Made by a program: the position numbers and the translations under genes. Positions 19,094-25,699 of a stretch of 35,415 nt of DNA are shown here, in pieces. A model generated the notes under the pieces. It ran no database searches, was not told where the DNA came from, and saw only the letters and a program-made list of their open reading frames with translations. This stretch comes from Clostridiales bacterium (GTDB taxonomy: Bacteria; Bacillota_E; Sulfobacillia; Sulfobacillales; JAIMBI01). Position 1 is the stretch's first letter. The number at the start of each line of letters is the position of its first letter. Where the stretch lies: assembly GCA_027318915.1 (NCBI GenBank), contig DAHVOH010000032.1:1-35415 (forward strand), given 5' to 3'.

Positions 19094-19118
19094 GCGGGGC
19101 ATTTGCCCCGCCCTTTTT
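19094..19118 (+). terminator. Rho-independent terminator of 6S RNA
   Basis: A perfect 7-bp stem GCGGGGC (19094-19100) and GCCCCGC (19105-19111) with loop ATTT, then CC and five T (19114-19118). It is the clearest intrinsic terminator in the window. Confidence 0.92.
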
Positions 19119-19130
19119 GTGCCGCGCGTC

Positions 19131-19139
19131 TGCTAAGAT
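19131..19139 (+). promoter_or_regulatory. Possible extended -10 promoter of threonine aldolase
   Basis: TGCTAAGAT has the extended -10 form TGn followed by TAAGAT (19134-19139), placed just after the 6S terminator and about 40 bases before the aldolase start. There is no good -35 box (the matching region is the terminator T run), so this is tentative. Confidence 0.35.
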
Positions 19140-19178
19140 ACCTTCAAACGTGCGGGATTGTCCCCGGAGGAGGCCTTC

Positions 19179-20201
19179 ATGACAGACTTGCGGAGTGACA
19201 CCGTCACTCGACCGACAGACGCCATGCGCGACGCGATGGCCCGAGCCCCGGTGGGGGACGATGTGTACGGCGAGGATCCGACGGTGCGGGATCTGGAACA
19301 ATATGCGGCGCACTTGATGCACAAGGAGGCGGCGGTCTACCTGCCCACCGCCACCATGTCCAATCAGGTGGCGGTGCTGACCCACACCCAGCGCGGCGAT
19401 GAGCTCTTCTGCGACCAGGACGCGCACGTGTACTACTACGAAGCGGGATCGCCCGCCATGCTGGCCGGTGTCTCCGCCCATACCCTCACCCACCGTGGCG
19501 GGGTGTTGGATCCCGCCGAGCTGGCGGAGGCCATCCGGCCCGCCAACATCCATCACCCGCGCCCACGCCTGCTGTCGCTGGAAAACACGCACAATCGCGC
19601 GGGGGGAGCCGCCCTGGCTCCCGACCACCTGGCGCCGGCCATTGCCGTGGCGCGTGCCCACGGGCTCAGCGTGCATTTGGACGGGGCTCGCCTCTTCAAT
19701 GCCGCGGTGGCCCTGGATATGCCGCCGGCCGCCCTCACCGCCGGGGTCGACAGTGTGACGCTTTGTTTGTCCAAGGGGCTGGGGGCGCCGATGGGGGCGG
19801 TGTTGGTGGGGTCGGACGAGTTTATCGGCCTGGCACGCCGCTATCGAAAGGCACTCGGCGGGGGCATGCGGCAGGCGGGTATTGTGGCGGCCGGAGGCCT
19901 TTATGGTCTACGACACCATGTGGACCGCCTGGCCGACGACCATCGCCGGGCGGCACAGCTGGCGGCAGGGTTGCAGGGCTTGCCCGGCGTACGCGCGTGG
20001 CAGCCGGAGGTGCCGACCAACATGGTGCTGGTGGATGTGACGCGTCCGGCGGCTGACATCATCGCCGAGGGGACTCGGGCGGGCGTGCTGTTTGGCGCGA
20101 TGGGACCGCATCGTCTGCGCTTGGTGACGCATATGGACGTGGACGACGCCGGCGTCGCCGAGGCGCTGGCCTTCTTCCGCGGTGTCTTTGGCGGGGCCTG
20201 A
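19179..20201 (+). CDS. ltaE: Low-specificity L-threonine aldolase
   Basis: A PLP enzyme that splits L-threonine or allo-threonine into glycine and acetaldehyde; 340 aa, normal length. The N-terminus [18 protein letters not shown] is diagnostic. [10 protein letters not shown] holds the PLP-pairing Asp168 and the following Arg171, and the Schiff-base lysine is Lys199 in [19 protein letters not shown] is the conserved segment after it. ATG 19179 is preceded by GGAGGAGG (19166-19173). rarA starts two bases after its stop, so the two are probably co-transcribed although functionally unrelated. Confidence 0.94.
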   Translation: MTDLRSDTVTRPTDAMRDAMARAPVGDDVYGEDPTVRDLEQYAAHLMHKEAAVYLPTATMSNQVAVLTHTQRGDELFCDQDAHVYYYEAGSPAMLAGVSAHTLTHRGGVLDPAELAEAIRPANIHHPRPRLLSLENTHNRAGGAALAPDHLAPAIAVARAHGLSVHLDGARLFNAAVALDMPPAALTAGVDSVTLCLSKGLGAPMGAVLVGSDEFIGLARRYRKALGGGMRQAGIVAAGGLYGLRHHVDRLADDHRRAAQLAAGLQGLPGVRAWQPEVPTNMVLVDVTRPAADIIAEGTRAGVLFGAMGPHRLRLVTHMDVDDAGVAEALAFFRGVFGGA

Positions 20202-20202
20202 G

Positions 20203-21513
20203 ATGGACCTGTTTCAGGCGGCGGGGCAGCGCGATCGAGCGCGGGGGGCGCCGCTGCCCGATCGTCTGCGGCCGCGGACGCTGGTGGATGTGGTGGGCCA
20301 GCCGCACCTGGTCGGGCCGGAGGGCGTGTTGACGAAGATGGTCGCCGCCAAGAGTCTGCGGTCGTTGATCGTCTTCGGCCCCCCGGGATCGGGCAAAACC
20401 ACGCTGGCGCGGATTTTGGCGGCGGCGACCGACAGCGTCTTCGTACCGCTGTCGGCGGTGGAAAGCGGTGTGGCCGACGTTCGCCGCGTGGTGGAGGCGG
20501 CGCGCGAACGATGGGCCCTGGAGGGCCGCGGCACGGTGGTCTTTTTAGACGAGATTCACCGTTTCAACAAGGCTCAGCAGGATGTGCTGCTGCCCCATGT
20601 GGAAGACGGCACGGTCGTCCTCATGGGGGCGACGGCGGAAAATCCTTGGGTCAGCTTGACGCCGGCCCTCGTGTCCCGTTGTCTTCTCCTTGAGGTGAAG
20701 CCGCTCAGTGCCCGGGATGTGCGGAGCGTGTTGGAACAGGCGCTGTCACGCCGGGCGGAATGGCGTCCGGACGCGGCGGCGGAGCCGGCGGCGCTGGACG
20801 CCATCGCCGACCGATCCGGGGGCGATGCCCGGCTGGCGCTCAATCTGTTGGACTGGGCGTTTCTGCTGACACCCCCTGGGGAGACCCTGACCGTCCGGCG
20901 GGTGGCCGAGGTATGGAAAGAGTCCCCGCATTACCATGACCGGGCCGGCGACCGCCATTATGACCGTGCCTCGGCCTTTATCAAGAGCCTTCGCGGGTCC
21001 GACCCCGACGCCGCCCTGTTCTGGTTCGGGCTGATGCTGAAGGGTGGCGAGGATCCTCGGTTCATCAGTCGGCGCCTTATGATTCATGCCGCTGAGGATG
21101 TGGGGTTGGCTGACCCGCGGGCACTCTTGGTGGCGACCGCAGCCCACGCCGCGCTGGAGGCGGTCGGGTTGCCGGAAGCGCGCATTCCATTGGCGGAGGC
21201 GGTCATCTACATCGCCGCCGCCCCGAAATCCAACAGCGTGGTGGCGGCGCTGGCCGCGTTGGATGCCGCCGTGGAGGCGCATGGGGACGCGGGCGTGCCT
21301 TTGGAGCTGCAGGACACGCATTACAAAGGCGGCGCCGTCCACGGTTACCGGTATCCGCACGACGCGCCGGAACACTTTTTGCCCGACCGGCATCTGCCGC
21401 CGGAAGTGGGCCCGCTCCCCTTCTATCGGCCGAGCGCCGAGGGGGAAGAGAAGGCTCTTCGGGTGCGAGTCGAAGCGTGGAATCGCGCCCGCGAGAAGAC
21501 GCCGCCCGCCTAG
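20203..21513 (+). CDS. rarA: Replication-associated recombination protein A (MgsA/WRNIP1-type AAA+ ATPase)
   Basis: Acts at stalled replication forks. It has 436 aa, the family length. Walker A is GPPGSGKTT (59-67) and Walker B is VVFLDEIHRF (112-121); sensor 1 (GATAENP) and arginine-finger segments follow. The C-terminal tetramerisation domain contains RGSDPDAALFW and the DPRFISRRLMIHAAED stretch characteristic of RarA rather than RuvB or clamp loaders. No strong ribosome site is visible before ATG 20203; translation is likely coupled to the aldolase gene two bases upstream. It is next to the Rrf2/mnmA block, as in Bacillus. Confidence 0.95.
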   Translation: MDLFQAAGQRDRARGAPLPDRLRPRTLVDVVGQPHLVGPEGVLTKMVAAKSLRSLIVFGPPGSGKTTLARILAAATDSVFVPLSAVESGVADVRRVVEAARERWALEGRGTVVFLDEIHRFNKAQQDVLLPHVEDGTVVLMGATAENPWVSLTPALVSRCLLLEVKPLSARDVRSVLEQALSRRAEWRPDAAAEPAALDAIADRSGGDARLALNLLDWAFLLTPPGETLTVRRVAEVWKESPHYHDRAGDRHYDRASAFIKSLRGSDPDAALFWFGLMLKGGEDPRFISRRLMIHAAEDVGLADPRALLVATAAHAALEAVGLPEARIPLAEAVIYIAAAPKSNSVVAALAALDAAVEAHGDAGVPLELQDTHYKGGAVHGYRYPHDAPEHFLPDRHLPPEVGPLPFYRPSAEGEEKALRVRVEAWNRAREKTPPA

Positions 21514-22089
21514 CGTCCCGGCCATATGCCCCAGGCACGCCCGTGAGGCGGGGGCTGACGACGGTGGCCGCGTGCCGAATTCCGTCGGCCCCGGGCGGTC
21601 CGCAGCCCGGCGCCGCCGAGGCCGGCACCCGGACCGAGGGCATCGAGGGTCTCTTCGCCTTGGTTTCGCGGACGGGTGTGATCTGCCCGCCCTCTCGCCC
21701 GGTCGCCGCCTCCAGCCTGCCCGCTCTGTTCCCCGCGCCAGGCAGGCCCCCAACCCGGGCCGGCGGCCGCGTGGTGTGCGGTTGGTGCGTCGCCTGCGCC
21801 ACGCGGTTGGACGGCCGGTTGCACCGGTTTGGTGGCACGGGCCCCCGCACGGTGGGAGACGCCTTGTCCGCCCGCGACTCGACGGCGGGAACCGGCAGGC
21901 CGTCCGAACAGACGCCGCGAGGAGGCGGATTCGCGAGGGGCATCGCGAAAACGTGCGGGAATCGCGGCTTGCTCGCGGGCGGGACCGGCCGGCGTCGGTT
22001 GACGGGGAGCACGGGGCATGATACCGTAACTCTTGATAATTCCGACATTGTGGGCGTGGTGTGTATAGGCCGAGGCAAGGGGTGACACT
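21514..22089. other. Intergenic region between rarA and the Rrf2 gene
   Basis: A 576-bp gap. Long open frames exist on both strands but are Pro/Arg/Gly-rich with no motif, as expected of GC-rich non-coding DNA. From about 22018 the composition turns AT-rich (TAACTCTTGATAATTCCGAC), which probably marks the promoter and operator of the Rrf2 gene. No -35/-10 pair with normal spacing is clear: TTGATA 22033-22038 and TATAGG 22064-22069 are 25 bases apart. The first 500 bases hold nothing I can name. Confidence 0.45.
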
Positions 22090-22548
22090 ATGTTGCGCGT
22101 ATCCAGTCGCGGACGGTACGGCGTCAAGGCCGTCTTTGAGTTGGCGCTTCGGTACGGGCAAAACCCGGTGTCGCTGACCTTGGTGGCGCGCTCTCAAGGG
22201 GTGTCCGAACCCTATTTGGAGCAGCTGATGCCGGCCCTGAAGCGAGCCGGACTGGTGGAGGCGGCGCGGGGGGCGCAGGGAGGGTATCGGCTTGCCGTGC
22301 CGCCCGATCAGGTGAGCGTGGGCGACGTGGTGCGCGCCCTGGAAGGTCCCATCATGTTGACCACGTGCACCAGCGATGACCCATCGGAGTGTCCGGAACT
22401 GTTCCGATGCATCGGACCGGATGTCTGGTCGCGCGTGCAGGAAGCGCTGGTGGCCACCATGGACAGCATGACGTTCGATGTGCTGGTGGCGCGCCAAGGG
22501 CAGGAAGCGCCGGCGCTGGCCTGGCAGGAAGCGGGGGGTGGCACGTGA
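22090..22548 (+). CDS. Rrf2 family regulator, IscR-type with three cysteines
   Basis: A winged-helix DNA-binding regulator of 152 aa. The N-terminus LRVSSRGRYGVKAVFELAL is the family signature, and the recognition region includes GVSEPYLEQLMPALKRAGLV and GAQGGYRLA. Unlike Bacillus CymR, it has Cys93, Cys101 and Cys107, spaced much like the Fe-S-ligating cysteines of IscR (92, 98 and 104 in E. coli). It probably senses Fe-S status. It overlaps mnmA as GTGA, so it controls its operon or is co-expressed with it. The usual partner gene iscS is missing between the two. AAGGGGTG precedes ATG 22090. Confidence 0.9.
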   Translation: MLRVSSRGRYGVKAVFELALRYGQNPVSLTLVARSQGVSEPYLEQLMPALKRAGLVEAARGAQGGYRLAVPPDQVSVGDVVRALEGPIMLTTCTSDDPSECPELFRCIGPDVWSRVQEALVATMDSMTFDVLVARQGQEAPALAWQEAGGGT

Positions 22549-23618
22549 GTCGAGGCGTTGTCGCGGTCGGATTAAGCGGCGGCGTCGATTCTTCGGCGGC
22601 CGTCGCTTTGTTGTTAGAGGCTGGCTATGAGTGCGTGGGGGTCACGATGCGGCACCTGCCGGCGGAGATGGCCAACAGCTGCTGCTCGCTGGAGGCTGTG
22701 GTGGATGCCCGGCGGGTGGCCAAGCGGCTCGGGGTGCCGCACTACCTGGTGGATGTGGAAGAACCCTTTCGCGAGCACGTGATGGCACCCTTCGAGGAGG
22801 CGTACCTGGCCGGGACAACGCCGAATCCATGCGCCGCCTGCAATCGGTATATCAAATTCGGCCGGTTGTGGGAGTGGGCCAGGTCCCAGGGGGCGGATTA
22901 CCTGGCCACCGGCCATTATGCCCGGGTGGTGGAGCACAACGGGCGTCACGAGCTCTGGCGCGGGGCGGACCGCGGCAAGGATCAGAGCTATATTTTGTAC
23001 ACCTTGACCGAGGAGGACTTGGCGCACATTCTTTTTCCGCTCGGGGACATGACCAAGCCGGAAGTGCGCGCGTATGCCGCGGCGCGCGGCCTGACGACGG
23101 CATCCAAACCGGACAGCCAAGAGCTGTGCTTTGTGGCCGGCAACGACTACCGCGCGTATCTGCGGGCGCAGCGCCCAGACGCTGTCCGGCCTGGCCGGAT
23201 TGTCGACACCGGTGGCCGGATTCTGGGCGATCATGAGGGTGTGGCTTTTTATACGGTGGGTCAGCGCCGGGGACTGGGCGTGGCGGCGCCTATTCCTCTC
23301 TATGTGGTGAGCGTCGACGCCGGCGCCAACGAGGTCGTGGTGGGATCGCGGGCGGAGGCCATGGCGAGCCGTGTTCGGGTTGTCGATGTGGTGCGGGCGG
23401 CCCGAAGCGACCCCGGACCGCTGCGGGTGGAGGTCCAGGTGCGCGCGCACGGTGCCGTCAAACCGGCGTGGTGGATGCCCATGCCTGATGACGCCGCTTC
23501 GGTCCGGTTTGAGCAGCCGGAGTGGGGCGTGACTCCGGGGCAGATTGCCGTGGCGTATGAAGGAGACCGTGTGGCGGCCGGCGGCCGCATCGCCGAAGCG
23601 CTATCCGCCGCGTCATGA
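22545..23618 (+). CDS. mnmA: tRNA-specific 2-thiouridylase MnmA
   Basis: Puts sulfur on U34 of tRNA-Lys, -Glu and -Gln; 357 aa. The PP-loop SGGVDSSA is at residues 11-18. GHY (123-125) and KDQSYILY (145-152) are conserved binding segments. The usual catalytic cysteines are Cys99 (NPCAACN) and Cys195 (SQELCFV). Cys96 adds a CxxC, so Cys96/Cys99/Cys195 form the three-cysteine set seen in Fe-S-dependent tRNA thiolases, while E. coli MnmA has Asp at the first position. A further Cys pair lies at 46-47. The GTG start overlaps the regulator gene; the stop overlaps the PRC-barrel gene as ATGA. Confidence 0.95.
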   Translation: MSRGVVAVGLSGGVDSSAAVALLLEAGYECVGVTMRHLPAEMANSCCSLEAVVDARRVAKRLGVPHYLVDVEEPFREHVMAPFEEAYLAGTTPNPCAACNRYIKFGRLWEWARSQGADYLATGHYARVVEHNGRHELWRGADRGKDQSYILYTLTEEDLAHILFPLGDMTKPEVRAYAAARGLTTASKPDSQELCFVAGNDYRAYLRAQRPDAVRPGRIVDTGGRILGDHEGVAFYTVGQRRGLGVAAPIPLYVVSVDAGANEVVVGSRAEAMASRVRVVDVVRAARSDPGPLRVEVQVRAHGAVKPAWWMPMPDDAASVRFEQPEWGVTPGQIAVAYEGDRVAAGGRIAEALSAAS

Positions 23619-24106
23619 CGCGCGGCGACCTCCTGCACATTCCGGTGCGCTTCGGCGACGAGATTTGGCCCCGATATCGGGTGCGTCAGGCGCTCATCGA
23701 CTGGGACGCGGAGCGGCTGACGCACATGGTCATCAGTGCCGGATGGCGCCGGTGGGTCAATCTCCGTCTTGAAGCGGGCGTGGTGATTGAGGCGACGGAG
23801 ATTCGGGCCTCCGGTCCCGAGCACATCGAGTGGTGGAGTCCGGCGCGTGCCCGCGCCTGCCAGCGGCAAGACTGGGAAGGGTGCGTGGTGGAGGATGCTG
23901 GCGGTCGGCTGCTGGGCCGGGTGGCGGATGTGGAATTCGACCCGGCGTCGGGACGTCTTTTGGCTTGCTGGATATCGGCGGGTGTGGCGGCGGACCTGTG
24001 GCAGGGCATGCGGCGCGTGGCCATGGGTGGGCTTGGGCGGCGGGGCGAGCGCATAAGGCTGACCGGGGCCGGGCATTCTCCCTGTGACGAGGGGGATGAA
24101 CGGTGA
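23615..24106 (+). CDS. PRC-barrel domain protein (YrrD-like)
   Basis: A 163-aa cytosolic protein. The N-terminal half is a small beta-rich domain with several Trp residues. The second half contains WEGCVVEDAGGRLLGRVADV followed by DPASGRLLACWIS, the strand pattern of a PRC barrel. PRC barrels bind RNA or protein partners (RimM, photosynthetic reaction centre H). B. subtilis has the PRC-barrel gene yrrD in the same mnmA-to-alaS interval. It is joined by ATGA/GTGA overlaps to mnmA and to the zinc-ribbon gene, which suggests a shared operon role not yet defined. Confidence 0.75.
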   Translation: MTRGDLLHIPVRFGDEIWPRYRVRQALIDWDAERLTHMVISAGWRRWVNLRLEAGVVIEATEIRASGPEHIEWWSPARARACQRQDWEGCVVEDAGGRLLGRVADVEFDPASGRLLACWISAGVAADLWQGMRRVAMGGLGRRGERIRLTGAGHSPCDEGDER

Positions 24107-24291
24107 CGGAATGGCGTTGCCCGGGCTGTCAGGGCAAAAATGTGGGAAAAGTGGGCACGGGCCAATTTTATTGCTGGGATTGTTGCATCGAATACACGGT
24201 GAGCGGCCGCGGCTGCCGCCTGTACGAGGTGCTGCTGGATGGGGAGTTGGCGCGCCTGGCCAATATGGCCGGATCGGAGCACGCCTCATGA
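24103..24291 (+). CDS. Small zinc-ribbon protein
   Basis: A 62-aa protein whose first half is a zinc ribbon: CPGC (Cys6, Cys9) and CWDCC (Cys24, Cys27, Cys28) around a short beta hairpin with GQFYC. The rest is a short helix. Such ribbons bind nucleic acid or protein; no further function can be assigned. The GTG start overlaps the PRC-barrel stop (GTGA) and its stop overlaps the next ATG (ATGA). It was too easily lost inside longer false frames, but GC3 and the overlaps support it. Confidence 0.75.
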   Translation: MTEWRCPGCQGKNVGKVGTGQFYCWDCCIEYTVSGRGCRLYEVLLDGELARLANMAGSEHAS

Positions 24292-24488
24292 AGCGGACAT
24301 ACTTTCGGGGCATTATGGCGGGCGTTCTGCTGGGCGCCGTGGCCGCCTCGCTGGCCCGGTACGCGACCCGGCCCAAGTCGATGACGGAGCGGGTTGCCGA
24401 CCAGGCGCGGCAGACGCTGCGCCGCAACGCCCAGGTTTGGCGGGCGGGATCCGCTCGGCTGGTGAAACTGGCGCGTCGCGTCCGCTGA
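24288..24488 (+). CDS. Small YtxH-like membrane-anchored protein
   Basis: A 66-aa basic protein with one N-terminal membrane helix (GIMAGVLLGAVAASLARYAT, about 9-28) and a positively charged amphipathic tail of about 35 residues. This is the layout of YtxH/gas-vesicle GvpP-like small proteins of Bacillota, whose job is unclear. It starts by ATGA overlap with the zinc-ribbon gene. The assignment is by shape only. Confidence 0.65.
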   Translation: MKRTYFRGIMAGVLLGAVAASLARYATRPKSMTERVADQARQTLRRNAQVWRAGSARLVKLARRVR

Positions 24489-24494
24489 GTCGGG

Positions 24495-25571
24495 GTGTCC
24501 GGCGGGGGGCAGGGACGGGTGGATCGGGGCCGCCGGGTGGCGGCCTTGCTGTTTGCGGTTGCAGGCCTTCTCGCCGTGGTGCGGTTGGCGTGGCCGGTGT
24601 TGGCCCCGTTTGTGTTTGCGGTCGTGCTGGCCTACGGGCTGGCGCCTTTAGTGTCCCGCCTGGAGCGGCGGGGGGTCCCCCGGGTGTTGGGCATCCTCTT
24701 GGCCTATGCTCTGGTAGCCATCGTGCTGGGTGTCGCGGTGGTGTATGTGATGCCGCAGGCCGTGCAGCAGGTGATGCACTTGGCGCGGGTGCTGCCGGGA
24801 TTCATCGCCGCGGCGGAGGGGGCGTGGAGCCACTATCTGCGGCTGTTCCACGAGGCGCCGTTGCCGCTCGCCCTTCGACGGGGATTGAACCGGACCACGC
24901 GCCACCTGGAAAGCCTGCTGGTGGCCCAAGTGCATGGCGGCGTTCAGGCGGTGTTTGGCTTAGTGCCCGGCCTGCTGGCGTTGCTGGCGTCGCCGGTCCT
25001 GGCCTTTTATCTGCTGAAGGACCGGGACGGCATCGCGCAGCGCTTGTGGCACATCCTGCCCTATGCGTGGCACCCGCGGGTGCAGCGGATGTTGTGGGAC
25101 GTGGATGCGGCGCTGGCGGGCTATGTGCGGGGGCAACTGGCCGTGGCCTTCCTGGTCGGCCTCATGGCCGGAATCTGGACCGCTGTGCTGGGCATCCCGT
25201 TCGCCCTCCTGGTGGGCGTGGTCGCCGGTGTGACAGACATCGTGCCGTATGTCGGACCGGTGGTGGGAGCGGCACCCGCCGTGCTGCTGGGTTTGAGCCG
25301 GAGCCCCTGGACCGGTTTGTGGGCGTTGGCGGGCTTCCTGGCCCTGCACCAGATCGAGGGCAGTGTGCTCGCACCCAAGGTCGTGGGGGACGCCGTGGGT
25401 CTGCATCCCTTGTTGGTGATGCTGGCTATTCTGATGGGTGGGGAGTGGGCCGGCATTCCCGGAATGCTGGCGGCCGTTCCGGTCGCGGCGATGATCAATG
25501 TGGCGTGCCGACACTTCTACCGCTGGATGGCCATGTCTTCCCGGCCGCCGGGAATCAGAAGCCCCGATTGA
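24495..25571 (+). CDS. AI-2E family transporter (YrrI-like permease)
   Basis: A 358-aa inner-membrane protein with the seven-to-eight-helix pattern of the AI-2E/PerM family. Two N-terminal helices (about 15-70) are followed by an amphipathic region, then LAFYLLKDRDGI and the conserved GYVRGQLAVAFLVGLMAG segment. GVTDIVPYVGPVVGAAPA and APKVVGDAVGLHPLLVMLAILMGG are family hallmarks. Members export autoinducer-2, Na+ or other solutes, and the substrate cannot be predicted. GTG 24495 is used; GTG 24519, behind a GGGGGGCAGGGA stretch, is a plausible alternative. The order permease-alaS matches B. subtilis yrrI-alaS. Confidence 0.9.
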   Translation: MSGGGQGRVDRGRRVAALLFAVAGLLAVVRLAWPVLAPFVFAVVLAYGLAPLVSRLERRGVPRVLGILLAYALVAIVLGVAVVYVMPQAVQQVMHLARVLPGFIAAAEGAWSHYLRLFHEAPLPLALRRGLNRTTRHLESLLVAQVHGGVQAVFGLVPGLLALLASPVLAFYLLKDRDGIAQRLWHILPYAWHPRVQRMLWDVDAALAGYVRGQLAVAFLVGLMAGIWTAVLGIPFALLVGVVAGVTDIVPYVGPVVGAAPAVLLGLSRSPWTGLWALAGFLALHQIEGSVLAPKVVGDAVGLHPLLVMLAILMGGEWAGIPGMLAAVPVAAMINVACRHFYRWMAMSSRPPGIRSPD

Positions 25572-25596
25572 CGCTTGTGAAGCCCGTCTTTACAAT
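25568..25596 (+). promoter_or_regulatory. Sigma-A-type promoter of alaS
   Basis: TTGACG (25568-25573), a 17-base spacer and TACAAT (25591-25596). The -35 box includes the TGA stop codon of the AI-2E gene. The predicted start is near 25603, giving a leader of about 97 nt before alaS. Confidence 0.85.
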
Positions 25597-25602
25597 GTTG
25601 GC

Positions 25603-25699
25603 GAGAGTGATGGCGGCGGACCCCAGGGGATCCGGCCGGCGTCCGGCCTTGTTGCAGCCCCGAGTCTCCGGGGCTCGACGTGTTTTCGTGGGGGGTTCG
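25603..25699 (+). promoter_or_regulatory. Structured alaS 5' leader
   Basis: The leader contains two strong hairpins: GGCCGG-CGT-CCGGCC (25634-25648) and AGCCCCG-AGTCTC-CGGGGCT (25656-25675), followed by GTGTTTTCGTGGGGGG, which holds the ribosome site. It has no T-box sequence or specifier loop and no proper U run, so it is not a recognisable T-box or terminator. It could influence alaS translation or bind AlaRS, which is speculation. Confidence 0.45.

Noticed and set aside
21477..22127. Overlapping frames of about 200 codons on both strands between rarA and the Rrf2 gene
   Set aside because: Both are low-complexity translations without motifs and without ribosome sites; one runs into the Rrf2 start region.
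24239..25699. A long N-terminal extension of alaS (open frame of 1355 codons in total)
   Set aside because: The extension overlaps the AI-2E permease in another frame and is low-complexity Gly/Ala/Arg; AlaRS homology begins at ATG 25700, after its own promoter and leader.
25603..25699. T-box riboswitch in front of alaS
   Set aside because: There is no T-box consensus, no specifier-loop architecture and no terminator/antiterminator pair; the leader is too short.
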